Source: Ligustrum vulgare
Lineage: Eukaryota; Streptophyta; Magnoliopsida; Lamiales; Oleaceae
DNA length: 64,000 nt
NCBI GenBank assembly: GCA_963555705.1
Contig: OY743180.1
Location: forward strand, 40,518,129 to 40,582,128
Reading direction: 5' to 3'
This document shows, one piece after another, positions 1 through 9,497 of the stretch. The translations under genes and the position numbers were made by a program. Each line of letters starts with the position of its first letter. Position 1 is the first letter of the stretch. The notes beneath the pieces were generated by a model. The model saw nothing but the letters and a program-made list of their open reading frames with translations. It searched no databases and was not told the DNA's origin.

Positions 1-2628
1 CGATTTTAAATTAAATGTTCGAATTTCTAAAATTATATTACTTTAATTATTTATTCAAAGTATTATTTCAAAATCATATTTTCAGTTCAAAATATATCAG
101 TTTTTAATACAATTCCGAATCAAAATTAGTCCAATTCTTATCATAATCAAAATTTATTTCACACGTTTTGCTTTCTCTTTATACTCCTTTCCATCACATT
201 ATACAAGCATCATCATTATCATCACCACCCCTCCAAATTATGATAATTTACACTCAATTAATCTATCACAATATTCCTCCAAATCATGATATTCTCCACC
301 ATGTTATTTTTTTTACAAAACCATCTTTCCAGCAAGAAAGATGCCTTCTCTTTATACATATCAGACCAATCCATTATCATGAATTCAAGAAATCATCTTC
401 ACAGCCAACAGAACCACCATTTTCAACCCATTTCCACCAACGAACCACTGCACCATTGAACCAATCTTGTAGTTTCTTCCAGCAACCCCATCATCATCAA
501 GATCGATCATCACTCAGCCACAACCACACTTTTCCACCCACCACTATTTCTGAATTCGTAATATCCAAGTCCACTGCCTCACTTCAGAGGTCGACCAAGA
601 ATCGAACCTCCGCTCACCATTTTAATCTCCAAATCGCAACCCAAAATCAAAACCCCAAAACCCAAGAAATAGAGTACCAAATACCTACCTTAAACCATCG
701 CTGAATTTTCGCCGGAGTATCATCGTGAACCCTAGCTTCGAATCCAGCCCCGGTTCGCACACAAACTCTCACCCAATACTCTCAAAAACTTTAACCACCT
801 CTTGCCATCACCTTACGACGGTGTGCGCCGGCGAATCTCCGGCTGAAGACGTATTTCGCCGTCGACCGTAACCTCTTCGCCGTTTCTGAGAGAGAGAGTT
901 CAATTTTCATAGTGAGAGAAGGTTAGGTCGAGAGTGAGAGAAATGATAGAGAGAGAAGAGATAATCTGATTTTAAACTTTCGGAAATTGCTTTTTGGTCC
1001 TTGAAGTTTTAAAGATTTCAAATCAGCCCCTCAAGTTTTGAAATGATTTTAATCAGCCCTATTGTTTTAAAATATATATTATTTCAACCCTATTGTTTTG
1101 AGTTTCCGACTCAACTTTCAAAAGTATTCATTTTAGTCCCTCAACTTTCAAAAGTATTCATTTTAGTCCCTCAACTTTCAAAACATCAATTTTAGTCCTC
1201 AAATTATAATTTATCATTTTGAACTATATATTCGATAGACTAAAGTGACTTATTGGCTAAGACGAAGCGTACGGAGAATTCAAAGAAATTGAAGTCATTC
1301 TCGCTCAACTTTGCACTCGTCGGATTTGAGGTAGACTCGCACTTATTAATTGATTTAAATTATGATTTCATATGAATGTCATGTGACTTGTGAAAGTCAA
1401 TTTTTAAGAAAAGCAAGTATGTTTATGAAAGGTAAATATACCTTATGTTTTTATGAAGAGTAAGTATGTTTTTATGAAAAGAAAATATACTTTATGTTTT
1501 TACGAAAAGTAAGTATACCCTATGCTTCACGAAAATATTTTTTTGGATCATTGCTATGAAATCAATCTACCAAGATTGTTATGGGTCCCATATGATAAGT
1601 TATGATATGTTAAGGGGACCGGAGTTTTAGTAGCGCTACACATAAGAATTCTTGCCACGAAGTTCGGTAACATTCTTGTGTCTCCTATGTTTATGAGGAT
1701 TTGCCACGAAGTTCGGTAAAATTCCTATGTTTCCATATGTTTATGAGGATTTGCCACCTAAGTTCGGTAAAATTCCTGTCGCATATGTTTATGAGGATTT
1801 CGATCCTATCTTATGTTATGATGGAAATGATCCCTATGAATTTCATGAATTATGTTTTGGTATACTTACTGTTATTATGATCTTACTGTTATTATGATCT
1901 TATTGTTATTATGATCTTACTGCATAAGAATTCTTGCCACCTAAGTTCGGTAAAGTTCTTGTGTCTTCTTATGTTTATGAGGATTTCAATCCTATCTTAT
2001 GTTATGCTTTCAAAAGAAATTATGCTTGGCATAATTAAAATATTTTTATAAGTATATGGTTTTCAAAGAGCTATTTTCAAAGAGCCTATGATTTGCAAAA
2101 TATGTCCCGTGCTGTAATGCACAATATGAGTTTTATCAAGAGCCGTTTTATAAAGAAGCTCTATCAATGCCCGTTTTATAAAGAGCCGGGATTTATGTGT
2201 TTAATCATCTTATAAATTAAATTAATTTGCGATGAGTCTACTGAGTATTTCCCCCATGAAATACTCACCCTACTTTTTAACAGTTTTGCAGATTTCGGAG
2301 ACGGTGGCGAGCGATGAATGATGGTGGCAATAATCGTTAAACGGTAGAAAGTTTGACGTTAATGGTTTCCGTATTTTCCAAACAATCGAATAATTTAGAG
2401 AAGTTCATTTATTGAGAAATTATGACATTGGCAATTTCTTTACAATATTAATGGTTCGATTTACTATTTCAAATGGTTTCATAAATGTTTTCAATTTTAT
2501 CGGCCATTACAGTTTATTTAATGTTGCCAAAAATGAATTTCAATTATTTCTTCCGCAAAAATATTATTCGAAAAATTTAGACAGAAAATGACGTAGTGAA
2601 TCGGGTATACGGAACTCGGGGCGCTACA
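1..2628 (+). repeat. Ty3/gypsy-type LTR, plus orientation, left end outside window
   Basis: The right edge ends ..CGGGGCGCTACA, directly before a tRNA-iMet-type primer-binding site, so this is the 5' LTR of a plus-strand element. It contains a GA-rich stretch near 890-960 and a tandem 31-bp repeat near 1111-1190. Related units of about 40 bp lie at 1400-1520, and repeated GTTCGGTAAAATTCCT-type units at 1640-1960. A segment around 1310-1350 and 2230-2320 is recognisably related, in reverse complement, to 61960-62345. The ORF at 168-704 is low-complexity His/Ser/Pro-rich and not believed to be coding. Confidence 0.7.
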
Positions 2629-2631
2629 AGT

Positions 2632-2644
2632 TGGTATCAGAGCT
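2632..2644 (+). other. Primer-binding site (initiator tRNA-Met type)
   Basis: TGGTATCAGAGCT matches the usual plant LTR-retrotransposon PBS complementary to the 3' end of initiator tRNA-Met. It lies three bases after the LTR end. Confidence 0.85.
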
Positions 2645-3640
2645 AGTCTGCGTTTCTGTAGACTGGTAAAATTTTCAAAAAAAGAATTTTCAAGAAATAT
2701 TTTCCATTATAAGATTTTATTGATGAAGATTGCCACTGCCATCATTTCGTTCCACCAACTCCGAGGTAAAGAAGTTTATAATGTTTAAAGTTATTTCAGT
2801 ATTTCGAATACTCATTTTATTGATTTATGAGAAAGAATGAAGAGTATTTCGGATACTTATGATTTATGAGAAATAAGAATGTATTTCTTCGAAAATAATG
2901 ATGTTGTTATGCTTTGTCATAACTTATATGCTTTAATGTATGATTATGAGAAAATTTTTAAGAAAGAAAACGAGTGTTGAGTATAATGAGAATAATATGA
3001 TTTAAGAATGATTTTTAAATAATTTTGTCCTCGAGTTAGAAATGATGAACCCTGGATGGACTTTGCATAATTGATTTTAGACATGGCACTAAGTATGAGA
3101 AGTCAACAGAAAGGATTTGATTATATTTCAGATTATTTATCGTTTAGATTTAAACGAGAAATAGCAAGCCAGTTATGAAGTTGTGATATGATTTTATTGA
3201 GACTTTTATGAGAAGCATTATGAAGTTAGAGATTTAAAGATTTGGTTCTTAGTTTTTGAGAATTAAGTAATGGATATTATGTTGAGTAAATGAATTATGC
3301 CTCTATGTTGAAGAGAAATTTATTATGAAGTTTGGCTTTGTGAATAAATTTTGGGAATATGATTTATGGTATATATTTATAAGTATGAGTAATCTTTTGA
3401 GCCAATTAAGGTATGGAAGGAAGTGATATTGTGATATTGAAAAAATATGATAAGCATCTAATAAAGGAATTAAGTTTAGACATGCAAGTTCATTTACATC
3501 ACAAACGAGATTTAGTAGCTGATAGCAGAGATTTTATTATTTTCTCATAAGGAGAACACACAAGAGTCACACTGGAAAGGAAATACATGGAAACCACATG
3601 AAAGCATAAGAGAAAAACATGGAAAGATCCTCAGAATGAG
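2645..3640 (+). other. C-poor non-coding internal region of plus-strand LTR element
   Basis: No convincing protein-coding stretch is seen. The plus strand is strikingly poor in C and rich in A, G and T, with many GATTTATGAGAA-like runs. The same composition returns at 5500-6470, suggesting that both flanks belonged to one non-coding internal region around the ORF pair. The small ORF at 3567-3773 overlaps the stem-loop repeats and is not believed. Confidence 0.5.
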
Positions 3641-3642
3641 AG

Positions 3643-3850
3643 ATGTGTTTCCGGAGTAGCCGTATCCTACCACCTCTGATCTTTTGAGGAAATAAAGAAA
3701 CCTTCAAAGAGGTGTGTTTCGAGAGTAAGAATACTCCGTAATCTACCACCTGGAACCTTTGAGGTACGCACAAGATTTAAACATTAAGGAAATCCTAGTA
3801 AATGGAGGGGTGTCTCGAGAGTGAGAATACTCCGTACTCTACCCCCACCT
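3643..3850. repeat. Three imperfect repeats with short stem-loops, 3' of the LOG-like ORF
   Basis: Three related units start near 3645, 3711 and 3807. Each has the form GTGT(T/C)TCGAGAGT.AGAATACTCCGTA followed by CTACC. Units 2 and 3 can form a GAGTA-AGAA-TACTC hairpin. The third unit ends 11 bases before the LOG-like stop codon on the minus strand, so the array would lie in or just after its 3' untranslated region. The role is unknown. Confidence 0.55.
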
Positions 3851-3860
3851 ATTCTAAGAT

Positions 3861-4514
3861 TCACAGAGTTAAATTTACATTAACCGGACTCCATTTTCGC
3901 TTGATTCCCCTTCCTTGCGACCAATCTATCTTAACTCCTGCTGGATCTTGTATTGAGATATATGACTGCAGCTTATCCAGTAGTTCATCAATGGTAGGAG
4001 CAGAAATAAGGAGCCTTCTGGAAAATGGAGAGATGAATCCCTGTTCCACAGCATAATCAAGAAAGGTTAACAAACCATCAAAGAAATTGTTAACATTCAG
4101 AAGCCCAATAGGCTTAGTATGGAGATCTAGTTGAGCCCACGAGGTAATGTTAAAGATTTCTTCTAAGGTACCAAAACCTCCGGGCAGGGCTATAAAGGCA
4201 TCAGAACCATATAGCATACAAGTTATGCGTTCATGGATGGATAATGTTTGAACTTCATGCCCTCGTGTTTTGCCTGCAACATCTACCAAAGGGACAGGTA
4301 TGACACCGATTACTTTTGATTTCTCTGCAAGAGCAGATTGGGAAACACAACCCATTAGACCACTGCTACCACCCCCATACACAAGAGTGATACCTTTTTC
4401 CCCCAGTTTCTTTCCAAGATCTACGGCCGCTTCTAGATAACCGAAGCCTTTCCCCACTTTTGATCCACAAAATACACAAATAGTTTTGATCTGTCGAAGT
4501 TTTGGTGCTTCCAT
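3861..4514 (-). CDS. LOG-like cytokinin riboside 5'-monophosphate phosphoribohydrolase, intronless
   Basis: This is an intact 217-residue ORF with an ATG at 4514. LOG enzymes release active cytokinin bases from cytokinin riboside monophosphates, usually in the cytosol. The sequence shows a Rossmann-type start (TICVFCGS, residues 11-18), the glycine-rich GGGSSGLMG (47-55), an Arg at 96 in IHERIT, and the family signature PGGFGTLEE (111-119) with its glutamates. The length is normal for LOG proteins (about 210-230). Two features are odd. Plant LOG genes usually have several introns and this has none. The conserved segment before SDAFIALPGG also differs from typical plant LOGs (ITCMLYG instead of a K/R-A-E-M-type helix). 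It lies inside the internal region of an LTR element, antisense to it, next to a cysteine-rich ORF. It could be a retrogene or captured gene, a gene of viral or other foreign origin, or a host gene. The family call is strong; activity is inferred. Confidence 0.85.
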   Translation of the reverse strand: MEAPKLRQIKTICVFCGSKVGKGFGYLEAAVDLGKKLGEKGITLVYGGGSSGLMGCVSQSALAEKSKVIGVIPVPLVDVAGKTRGHEVQTLSIHERITCMLYGSDAFIALPGGFGTLEEIFNITSWAQLDLHTKPIGLLNVNNFFDGLLTFLDYAVEQGFISPFSRRLLISAPTIDELLDKLQSYISIQDPAGVKIDWSQGRGIKRKWSPVNVNLTL

Positions 4515-4841
4515 CTTTGATAGTAAAGAAGGGAAAACTTACGAAGAAGATGTGATTTTGGGATGCCTGAACTATGAAATATGTTTGGCTATTTAAAGCC
4601 GGAAAAATTTACTGTTTTTGATTGATTCTGAAAAAGTAAAGATTTACTTTCGACAAAATCGGCCAACTTTTGACTGTTTTACCAAAGATATCACCTTTCG
4701 GTGATTTATTTCCAGCTTTATAAAACCTCGAGAAAAGAAAAATATATTTATTTCCAGCTTTATCAAACCTCGAGAAAGGAAAATATATTTTATTTCCAAA
4801 ACGCGTGAAAGAAAGCAGCAAAATATTTTAAAAGATTTACC
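4515..4841 (-). promoter_or_regulatory. Putative promoter of the LOG-like ORF
   Basis: Read on the minus strand, a TATA-like TTTAAATAG lies at 4589-4597, 75 bases before the ATG. A tandem duplication of about 42 bp (TTTATTTCCAGCTTTAT.. units, 4706-4747 and 4748-4788) lies upstream. At 4802-4830 is a block (plus strand CGCGTGA then AAGAAAGCAGCAAAATATTT) that recurs upstream of the next ORF. The small ORF at 4609-4821 only reflects this duplication. Confidence 0.45.
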
Positions 4842-5393
4842 TTATATCATTGCTGAACTGCCAGAAGCCTCATTTTGTAAAACAGACTGGAAAACAGGAT
4901 CTTTCGATATTATATTTTGGAGACTATAACGATTTTTGTCCTCGTTAAACTGAGCGTATAAGGAGAGAAGTTCACGTTGTACATAACCACTTGGGTGCGT
5001 CTCAAGAGTCAGTCGAATATCATCCAAAGACTCCTTACTCAGTCCACCCTTTATGAATTCGATTTTATCATCCCGATTAGTAGAAGAATATCCTACTGAT
5101 TTGCAACGAGTATTACAGTTCCATCGAGCACATTTGTAGCAACCACCCAGTCTTTTTGCTCTTCGTTTCTTTGCAAACGTGCTTTTGCCTAAACCAGGCA
5201 TGTGCTTTGGAAATGTTGATGGTAATTCACCAGATAGTCGAACCTTTGCTTCTATCAACCAGCGAACATCTTCTGGAATACCATGAGCCATCAGCAACCT
5301 CAATCTTTCGAGCCTTATTTTATAGATCTTTCTCAGATCATTCATAGGAAGACTGGAATAATACTTGCGAATGTTAGAAAGAATGATATCCAT
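4842..5393 (-). CDS. Basic cysteine-rich protein resembling plant flexuous-virus nucleic-acid-binding proteins
   Basis: This is an intact 183-residue ORF from the ATG at 5393; the frame is open five codons further, to a TTG. Residues 1-60 look helical and rich in Leu/Arg. Residues 69-81 are a strongly basic patch (GKSTFAKKRRAKR), followed by a compact cysteine cluster C85-x2-C88-x4-C93-x3-C97 that could bind zinc, and then FIKGG (113-117). The tail is Ser/Asn-rich. The order (basic patch, Cys cluster, F-I-x-x-G) recalls the small cysteine-rich nucleic-acid-binding proteins of Betaflexiviridae. In that family these act in nucleic-acid binding and as silencing or symptom factors. The cysteine spacing is tighter than in the carlavirus type, so the match is suggestive only. 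It has no introns or stops and lies in tandem with the LOG-like ORF, 327 bp upstream of it on the same strand. It could instead be a zinc-knuckle protein of a retroelement. Confidence 0.55.
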   Translation of the reverse strand: MDIILSNIRKYYSSLPMNDLRKIYKIRLERLRLLMAHGIPEDVRWLIEAKVRLSGELPSTFPKHMPGLGKSTFAKKRRAKRLGGCYKCARWNCNTRCKSVGYSSTNRDDKIEFIKGGLSKESLDDIRLTLETHPSGYVQRELLSLYAQFNEDKNRYSLQNIISKDPVFQSVLQNEASGSSAMI

Positions 5394-5500
5394 TGTTTGA
5401 TGATTCAACCTCTTCCCAGCATGAACTATTTAAAAGCGCAAAGGATCTGAGTGAATCCGCGTGATTTGATTTTCAGCAAGAAAGCAGGAAATATTTTAAT
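5394..5500 (-). promoter_or_regulatory. Putative promoter of the cysteine-rich ORF
   Basis: On the minus strand, TTTTAAATAG (5426-5435) lies 32 bases before the ATG at 5393. Further upstream are TCACGCG (5458-5464) and a block (plus strand AAGAAAGCAGGAAATATTTT, 5478-5497) shared with the region upstream of the LOG-like ORF. The order of parts is the same in both: AT-rich block, then TCACGCG, then the TATA-like box. Confidence 0.4.
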
Positions 5501-6470
5501 GGAAAAGAGGAGACAAGAAGTAATGCGGTGTTAATTATATTGATAAAGGAGATTTGATTGGAGATTTGGAATATTTTCTTGGATTATGTGTACTGATATT
5601 TTGTTTTAATAATGATAATCATGGTATAGTGTGATGATACGTGGAAAGTAAAATGAGTACCGTATTGAATCAGAATTCATACGTATATACAAGTGAAAGA
5701 AATACTTTGCAGGAAATGTGGTGATATTTAAGTAAAGAATTTTAGTTTGGGAGATATTTGTTTACTGAATTTTGAGTTACAAATGTTGGAAAGATAAGTT
5801 GATGATATTATGTTGATATGTTATTGGGTATATTACGTAGAGAGAATATTCAGGTAATTCTTTGATTATTTTGGGAATATTCGATGATAAGAAGAAAGGA
5901 AAAATTATTATGATATGATATGTCAGTAAAGATTTGTTGAAATTTTAGAGATATATACGAATATCTGAGGTCACATGATACGATGATAAGTGACATGTTA
6001 CATAAATACTACAAGATATGATGAAATTTTTACATACGATTGGGAATTGTTTTGATTATTTTGGGAATATTTGATGATAAGAAGTTTAGAGATGACAAAT
6101 TATTATGGTTTGATATATCAGTAAAGATTTATGGAAACTTGAAGAGATTTTTTTATGGAATTACAGAAATTAGTAAAGAGACATGATGTTGTTTGGGATT
6201 ATGTGAGATAATGATGATGAACGTAAGGTTAGATGAATTTAAAGGTACAATAGAAAATTGTAAGGAATGATATGATGATGATAATTGAAGGTGATAATGT
6301 ATTGAGATTATGAAATGAGTTGATCATCTATGAATAAGTTATGTTGTTTTTGGTTCATAATAATGGAATTCAAAGAATAGTGAACTTTCAGTCACTTACG
6401 ATTCAGAAGAATTTTTGAGTAGACACATGTCTATAGAAAAGTCCATGTTCTTGAGAAAACAAAGTGATCA
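5501..6470 (+). other. C-poor non-coding region with a duplicated ~90-bp segment
   Basis: No coding signal is seen. A segment containing GATTATTTTGGGAATATT is repeated at about 5862-5950 and 6046-6140. Each copy is followed by GATGATAAGAAG and then CAGTAAAGATTT. The composition matches 2645-3560. The right edge is the broken end of the minus-strand gypsy pol. Confidence 0.45.
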
Positions 6471-8008
6471 CCTTGCCGTGTTGCATAAGAACACAACCAA
6501 GCCCCTTTAATGAGGCATCACTTTAAATGACCAATCCTTCATTTCCCTGTGGAATAGCTAAAATTGGCGTATTTGTCAACCGCGTTTTTAACTCCTCAAA
6601 ACTCTATTCGAAATTCAAATTTCACGGAAATTTTGTATCCTTTCTGGTCATCTTAGTCAAAGGCGAGGCAATCTTGGAAAATCCTTCCACGAATCTCCGA
6701 TAGTAACAAGCTAATCCAAGAAAGCTGCGGACCTCTTTCACATTAGTTGGTGTCGGCCAATTACGAACTGCCTCAATTTTACTCGGGTCAACCTCAATGC
6801 CTTCCTTTGATACAATATGCCCCAAGAACGGCACTCTTTCCAACCAGAATTCACACTTCTTGAACTTCGTAAATAATTTCTCTTCTCTAAGTTTCTGAAG
6901 CACTATTCTCAAATGCCTTTCGTGTTCCTCTTCAGACCTCGAATAGATCAATATATCGTCAATGAAGACTATAAAAAATTGATCAAGGTATTCTTTAAAG
7001 ACTTGATGCATCAGGTCCATAAATGCCGCAGGAGCATTTGTTAACCCAAACGGCATCACCAAAAATTCATAATGTCCATATCTGGTACGGAAGGCTGTCT
7101 TTGGGATGTCCTCTTCTTTAATCCTCAACTGATGGTAACCAGATCGCAGATCGATCTTGGAAAAATACCCTGCACCTTGAAGCTGGTCGATTAGATCTTC
7201 AATTCTCGGCAAAGGATATTTATTCTTTATTGTTACTTTGTTCAATTCTCTGTAATCAATACAAAGTCTCATAGAACCATCCTTCTTCTTCACGAATAAC
7301 ACAGGAGCACCCCATGGAGAGAAACTAGGTCGAACAAAGCCCTTATCCATGAGATCCTGTAGTTGCCCCTTGAGCTCTTTAAGTTCCGCAGGAGCCATCC
7401 GATATGGTGCTTTAGATATTGGGGCTGTTCCAGGCACCAAATCGATAACGACGTCAATCTCTCTTTCAGGTGGTAGGTCAAAAAGATCATATGGAAAAAC
7501 GTCCGGATATTCCTGAACGATTGCAATTTGTTCAAGAGAGGGGTCTGCTTTAGGTAACTCGACTATTGCAGCCAAGTAAGCCCTACAGCCCTTATTCATC
7601 AACTGATGGGTTTTCATCACTGATACTATTGGAATAGAAGACTTCACCTCAACCCCAACAAAGCAAAAAGGAGTTTTATTTGGAGGCTCAAACACCACCT
7701 TCTTCTCGTGACAGTCTATTGAAGCATAATACCGCGATAACCAATTCATGCCCAGTATGACGTCAAAATCGTGAATATCAAGCACTATAAGATCTGCCAA
7801 CCAATCATTCCCATTCACTACTATTGGAGAGTCTCTCAATACATAACTTGAACTCAATAATGCTCCGGATGGTGTTGACACGACAAACGGAGTACCCAGT
7901 TGTGGGATGAATGATTTAATTTCGCAGCAAAAACAGGACTGACAAAAGAATGAGTAGCCCCGGAATCGAAAAGAATAGTTGCAAGTTTGCCACACACGCA
8001 CACATTAC
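6471..8008 (-). pseudogene. Ty3/gypsy (Tekay/Del-like) protease-RT-RNase H, truncated
   Basis: This is the retrotransposon polyprotein, which cuts itself and makes cDNA. The protease motif [10 protein letters not shown] is readable from about 7970 in one frame. A one-base shift near 7915-7925 then moves the rest into the frame that is open over 6622-8001. That part has [21 protein letters not shown] motifs [37 protein letters not shown] and the catalytic FIDDILIYS. RNase H begins at about 6600 (FEELKTRLTNTPILAIPQG), contains an in-frame stop (SDASLKG follows it) and ends abruptly near 6471. Integrase and the 3' LTR are missing. The Tekay/Del assignment rests on the overall look and the zinc-knuckle region. 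Confidence 0.85.
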
Positions 8009-8119
8009 CTACCACAATAGATTATACTTCTATAGATATATGCATGTTCATAATTTGCCTAGAATGGTATGAGATGTAAAGACAAAAGGGAAAAATGTTG
8101 TAAATAAAAATTAAAATAC
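8009..8119 (-). other. Intron-like 111-bp segment between gag and protease
   Basis: On the minus strand the segment starts GTATTTTAAT and ends TTGTGGTAG. It is T-rich with stop codons, and it separates gag (..STVVSG) from protease ([20 protein letters not shown]). Removing it joins the two in phase through one split Gly codon (G|GT). This could be a true spliced intron or an insertion that mimics one. Confidence 0.45.
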
Positions 8120-9287
8120 CTGATACCACGGTGGATGAGTCATTAGCTTCCTTCTTAGATATTGTATAAACCCTTGCTTGGGTAGTCTTCGTTTTCTCTC
8201 TACAATCCTTCGCTAGGTGCCCTGGCTTCCCACGGTTGAAACAATTCTGACAATCATTTTCAAAATGTCCCGACTTCCCACACTTGAAGCATACTCCCTT
8301 ACCCAGAAGACAATCACCCAAATGTTCCTTGCCCCACTTCGGGTAGGTCCTTTTCGGTTGCTTGCTAGATTGTTGATTTTTATTACTTCCCTGGTCGCTC
8401 TTCCTTTTATGTCCCTTGTTATTCCACCCCTTTGAATTTCCACCCTTGAATTTCTGGCTAAAGGATTTAGTTTTATTTTCTTCTCCATCTATGACTAGAG
8501 CTCTTTCCACCAACAAGGATTTGTTGATCACCTCTCTATAAGTAGTGAGCTCAAAAGGGATCACGGCCTGTTTGATTTGTGGTTTAAGTCCTTCTTCAAA
8601 GCGCCTAGACCTTCTCTCTTCAGTATCCACTAAGTTTGGAGCAAACTTAGCCAGTCTAGCAAATTCTGCCTCATATTCCGTAACTGATTTGTTCCCTTGC
8701 ACTAGTCTCAGAAATTCTCCCTCCTTCTGCTGGCAGAGACTCTTGGGAAAGTACTTTTCATTGAAGACCGTAGTAAACATCTCCAAAGTAAAAGGATCAG
8801 TGTTATTTTCATGTTGGCGCTGAACCATCAGCCACCAATCATATGCACCGCCCTAAAGCATGTATGCCGCAAAGTTAACCTTCTCCTCATCGGTGCATCC
8901 CATAACCCTAAAGGCTTTCTGCATTTCAGTTAACCACTTTTCAGCCTCTAGGGGGTCAGTGGTTCCAGCAAAGGATGGTGGAGACAGCCTCTTAAATTCT
9001 GATATCCTCCCATGCCCACGTGTCTCGTTAGTCCTAGGCTGACTTGCTTGTCCCAACGTAGTTAACGCTTGCACCAAGGCCTCCACAACAGTCGGAGTGC
9101 CGGAAGGGGTAGTGTTTTTGCCTGTCCCTTCATTTACAATTACCGGGGTTCCTGAAGGGGCAGTATTAAGGTCAATCGCGCCGTTCACAATCACCGGAGT
9201 ATCTGAAGGGATAGTATTACGATTCGTCCCTTCATTCTGAGTTTGAGAAGTTCTTCCTTGAGTGTTGCTACGTCTAGTTCGAGCCAT
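8120..9287 (-). pseudogene. Ty3/gypsy (Tekay/Del-like) gag with one stop codon
   Basis: Gag forms the retrotransposon particle. It starts MARTRRSNTQ at 9287. The N-terminal part has three Thr/Pro-rich repeats (NxxxPSGTPVIVN), then the gag core (SFAGTTDPLEAEKWLTEMQKAF). A TAG stop at 8850-8852 replaces what appears to be Gln. The same frame continues GGAYDWWLMVQRQHE through the retrotransposon-gag domain to a CCHC zinc knuckle CFKCGKSGHFENDC. A second, degenerate knuckle (CFNRGKPGHLAKDC) follows. It ends at the intron-like segment. Confidence 0.85.
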
Positions 9288-9480
9288 TTCTAAATAGGAG
9301 AGAATAAAACATCTTGTTCAATATATAGTACTACATATCAATGTGTACAAATTTCAATCTTAGTAGCATTAAATGACATTTGATAATTTAAGAAAAATTA
9401 ACTTACCGGATGATCGAGGGAGAAGTACTTGAGGCGTGACTCAGTACCCGAACCAATTTCAAATAAATTTTAAAAATCTT

Positions 9481-9493
9481 AGCTCTGATACCA
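9481..9493 (-). other. Primer-binding site of the minus-strand gypsy element
   Basis: AGCTCTGATACCA is the reverse complement of the tRNA-iMet-type PBS. It is four bases from the LTR start at 9498. It points the opposite way from the PBS at 2632. Confidence 0.85.
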
Positions 9494-9497
9494 AAAA

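Noticed and set aside
168..704. 178-codon plus-strand ORF in the first LTR
   Set aside because: His/Ser/Pro/Gln-rich low-complexity translation of a CA/TC-rich stretch inside an LTR; no domain or start context.
2632..2644. Caulimovirus-type primer site marking an integrated pararetrovirus
   Set aside because: The site sits directly after a typical gypsy LTR end and no caulimovirus proteins were seen around it.
3802..4056. ORF opposite the LOG-like gene
   Set aside because: It is the antisense shadow of the LOG-like coding region.
4609..4821. 70-residue ORF with internal repeats between the LOG-like and cysteine-rich ORFs
   Set aside because: It only translates the tandem 42-bp duplication in the putative promoter.
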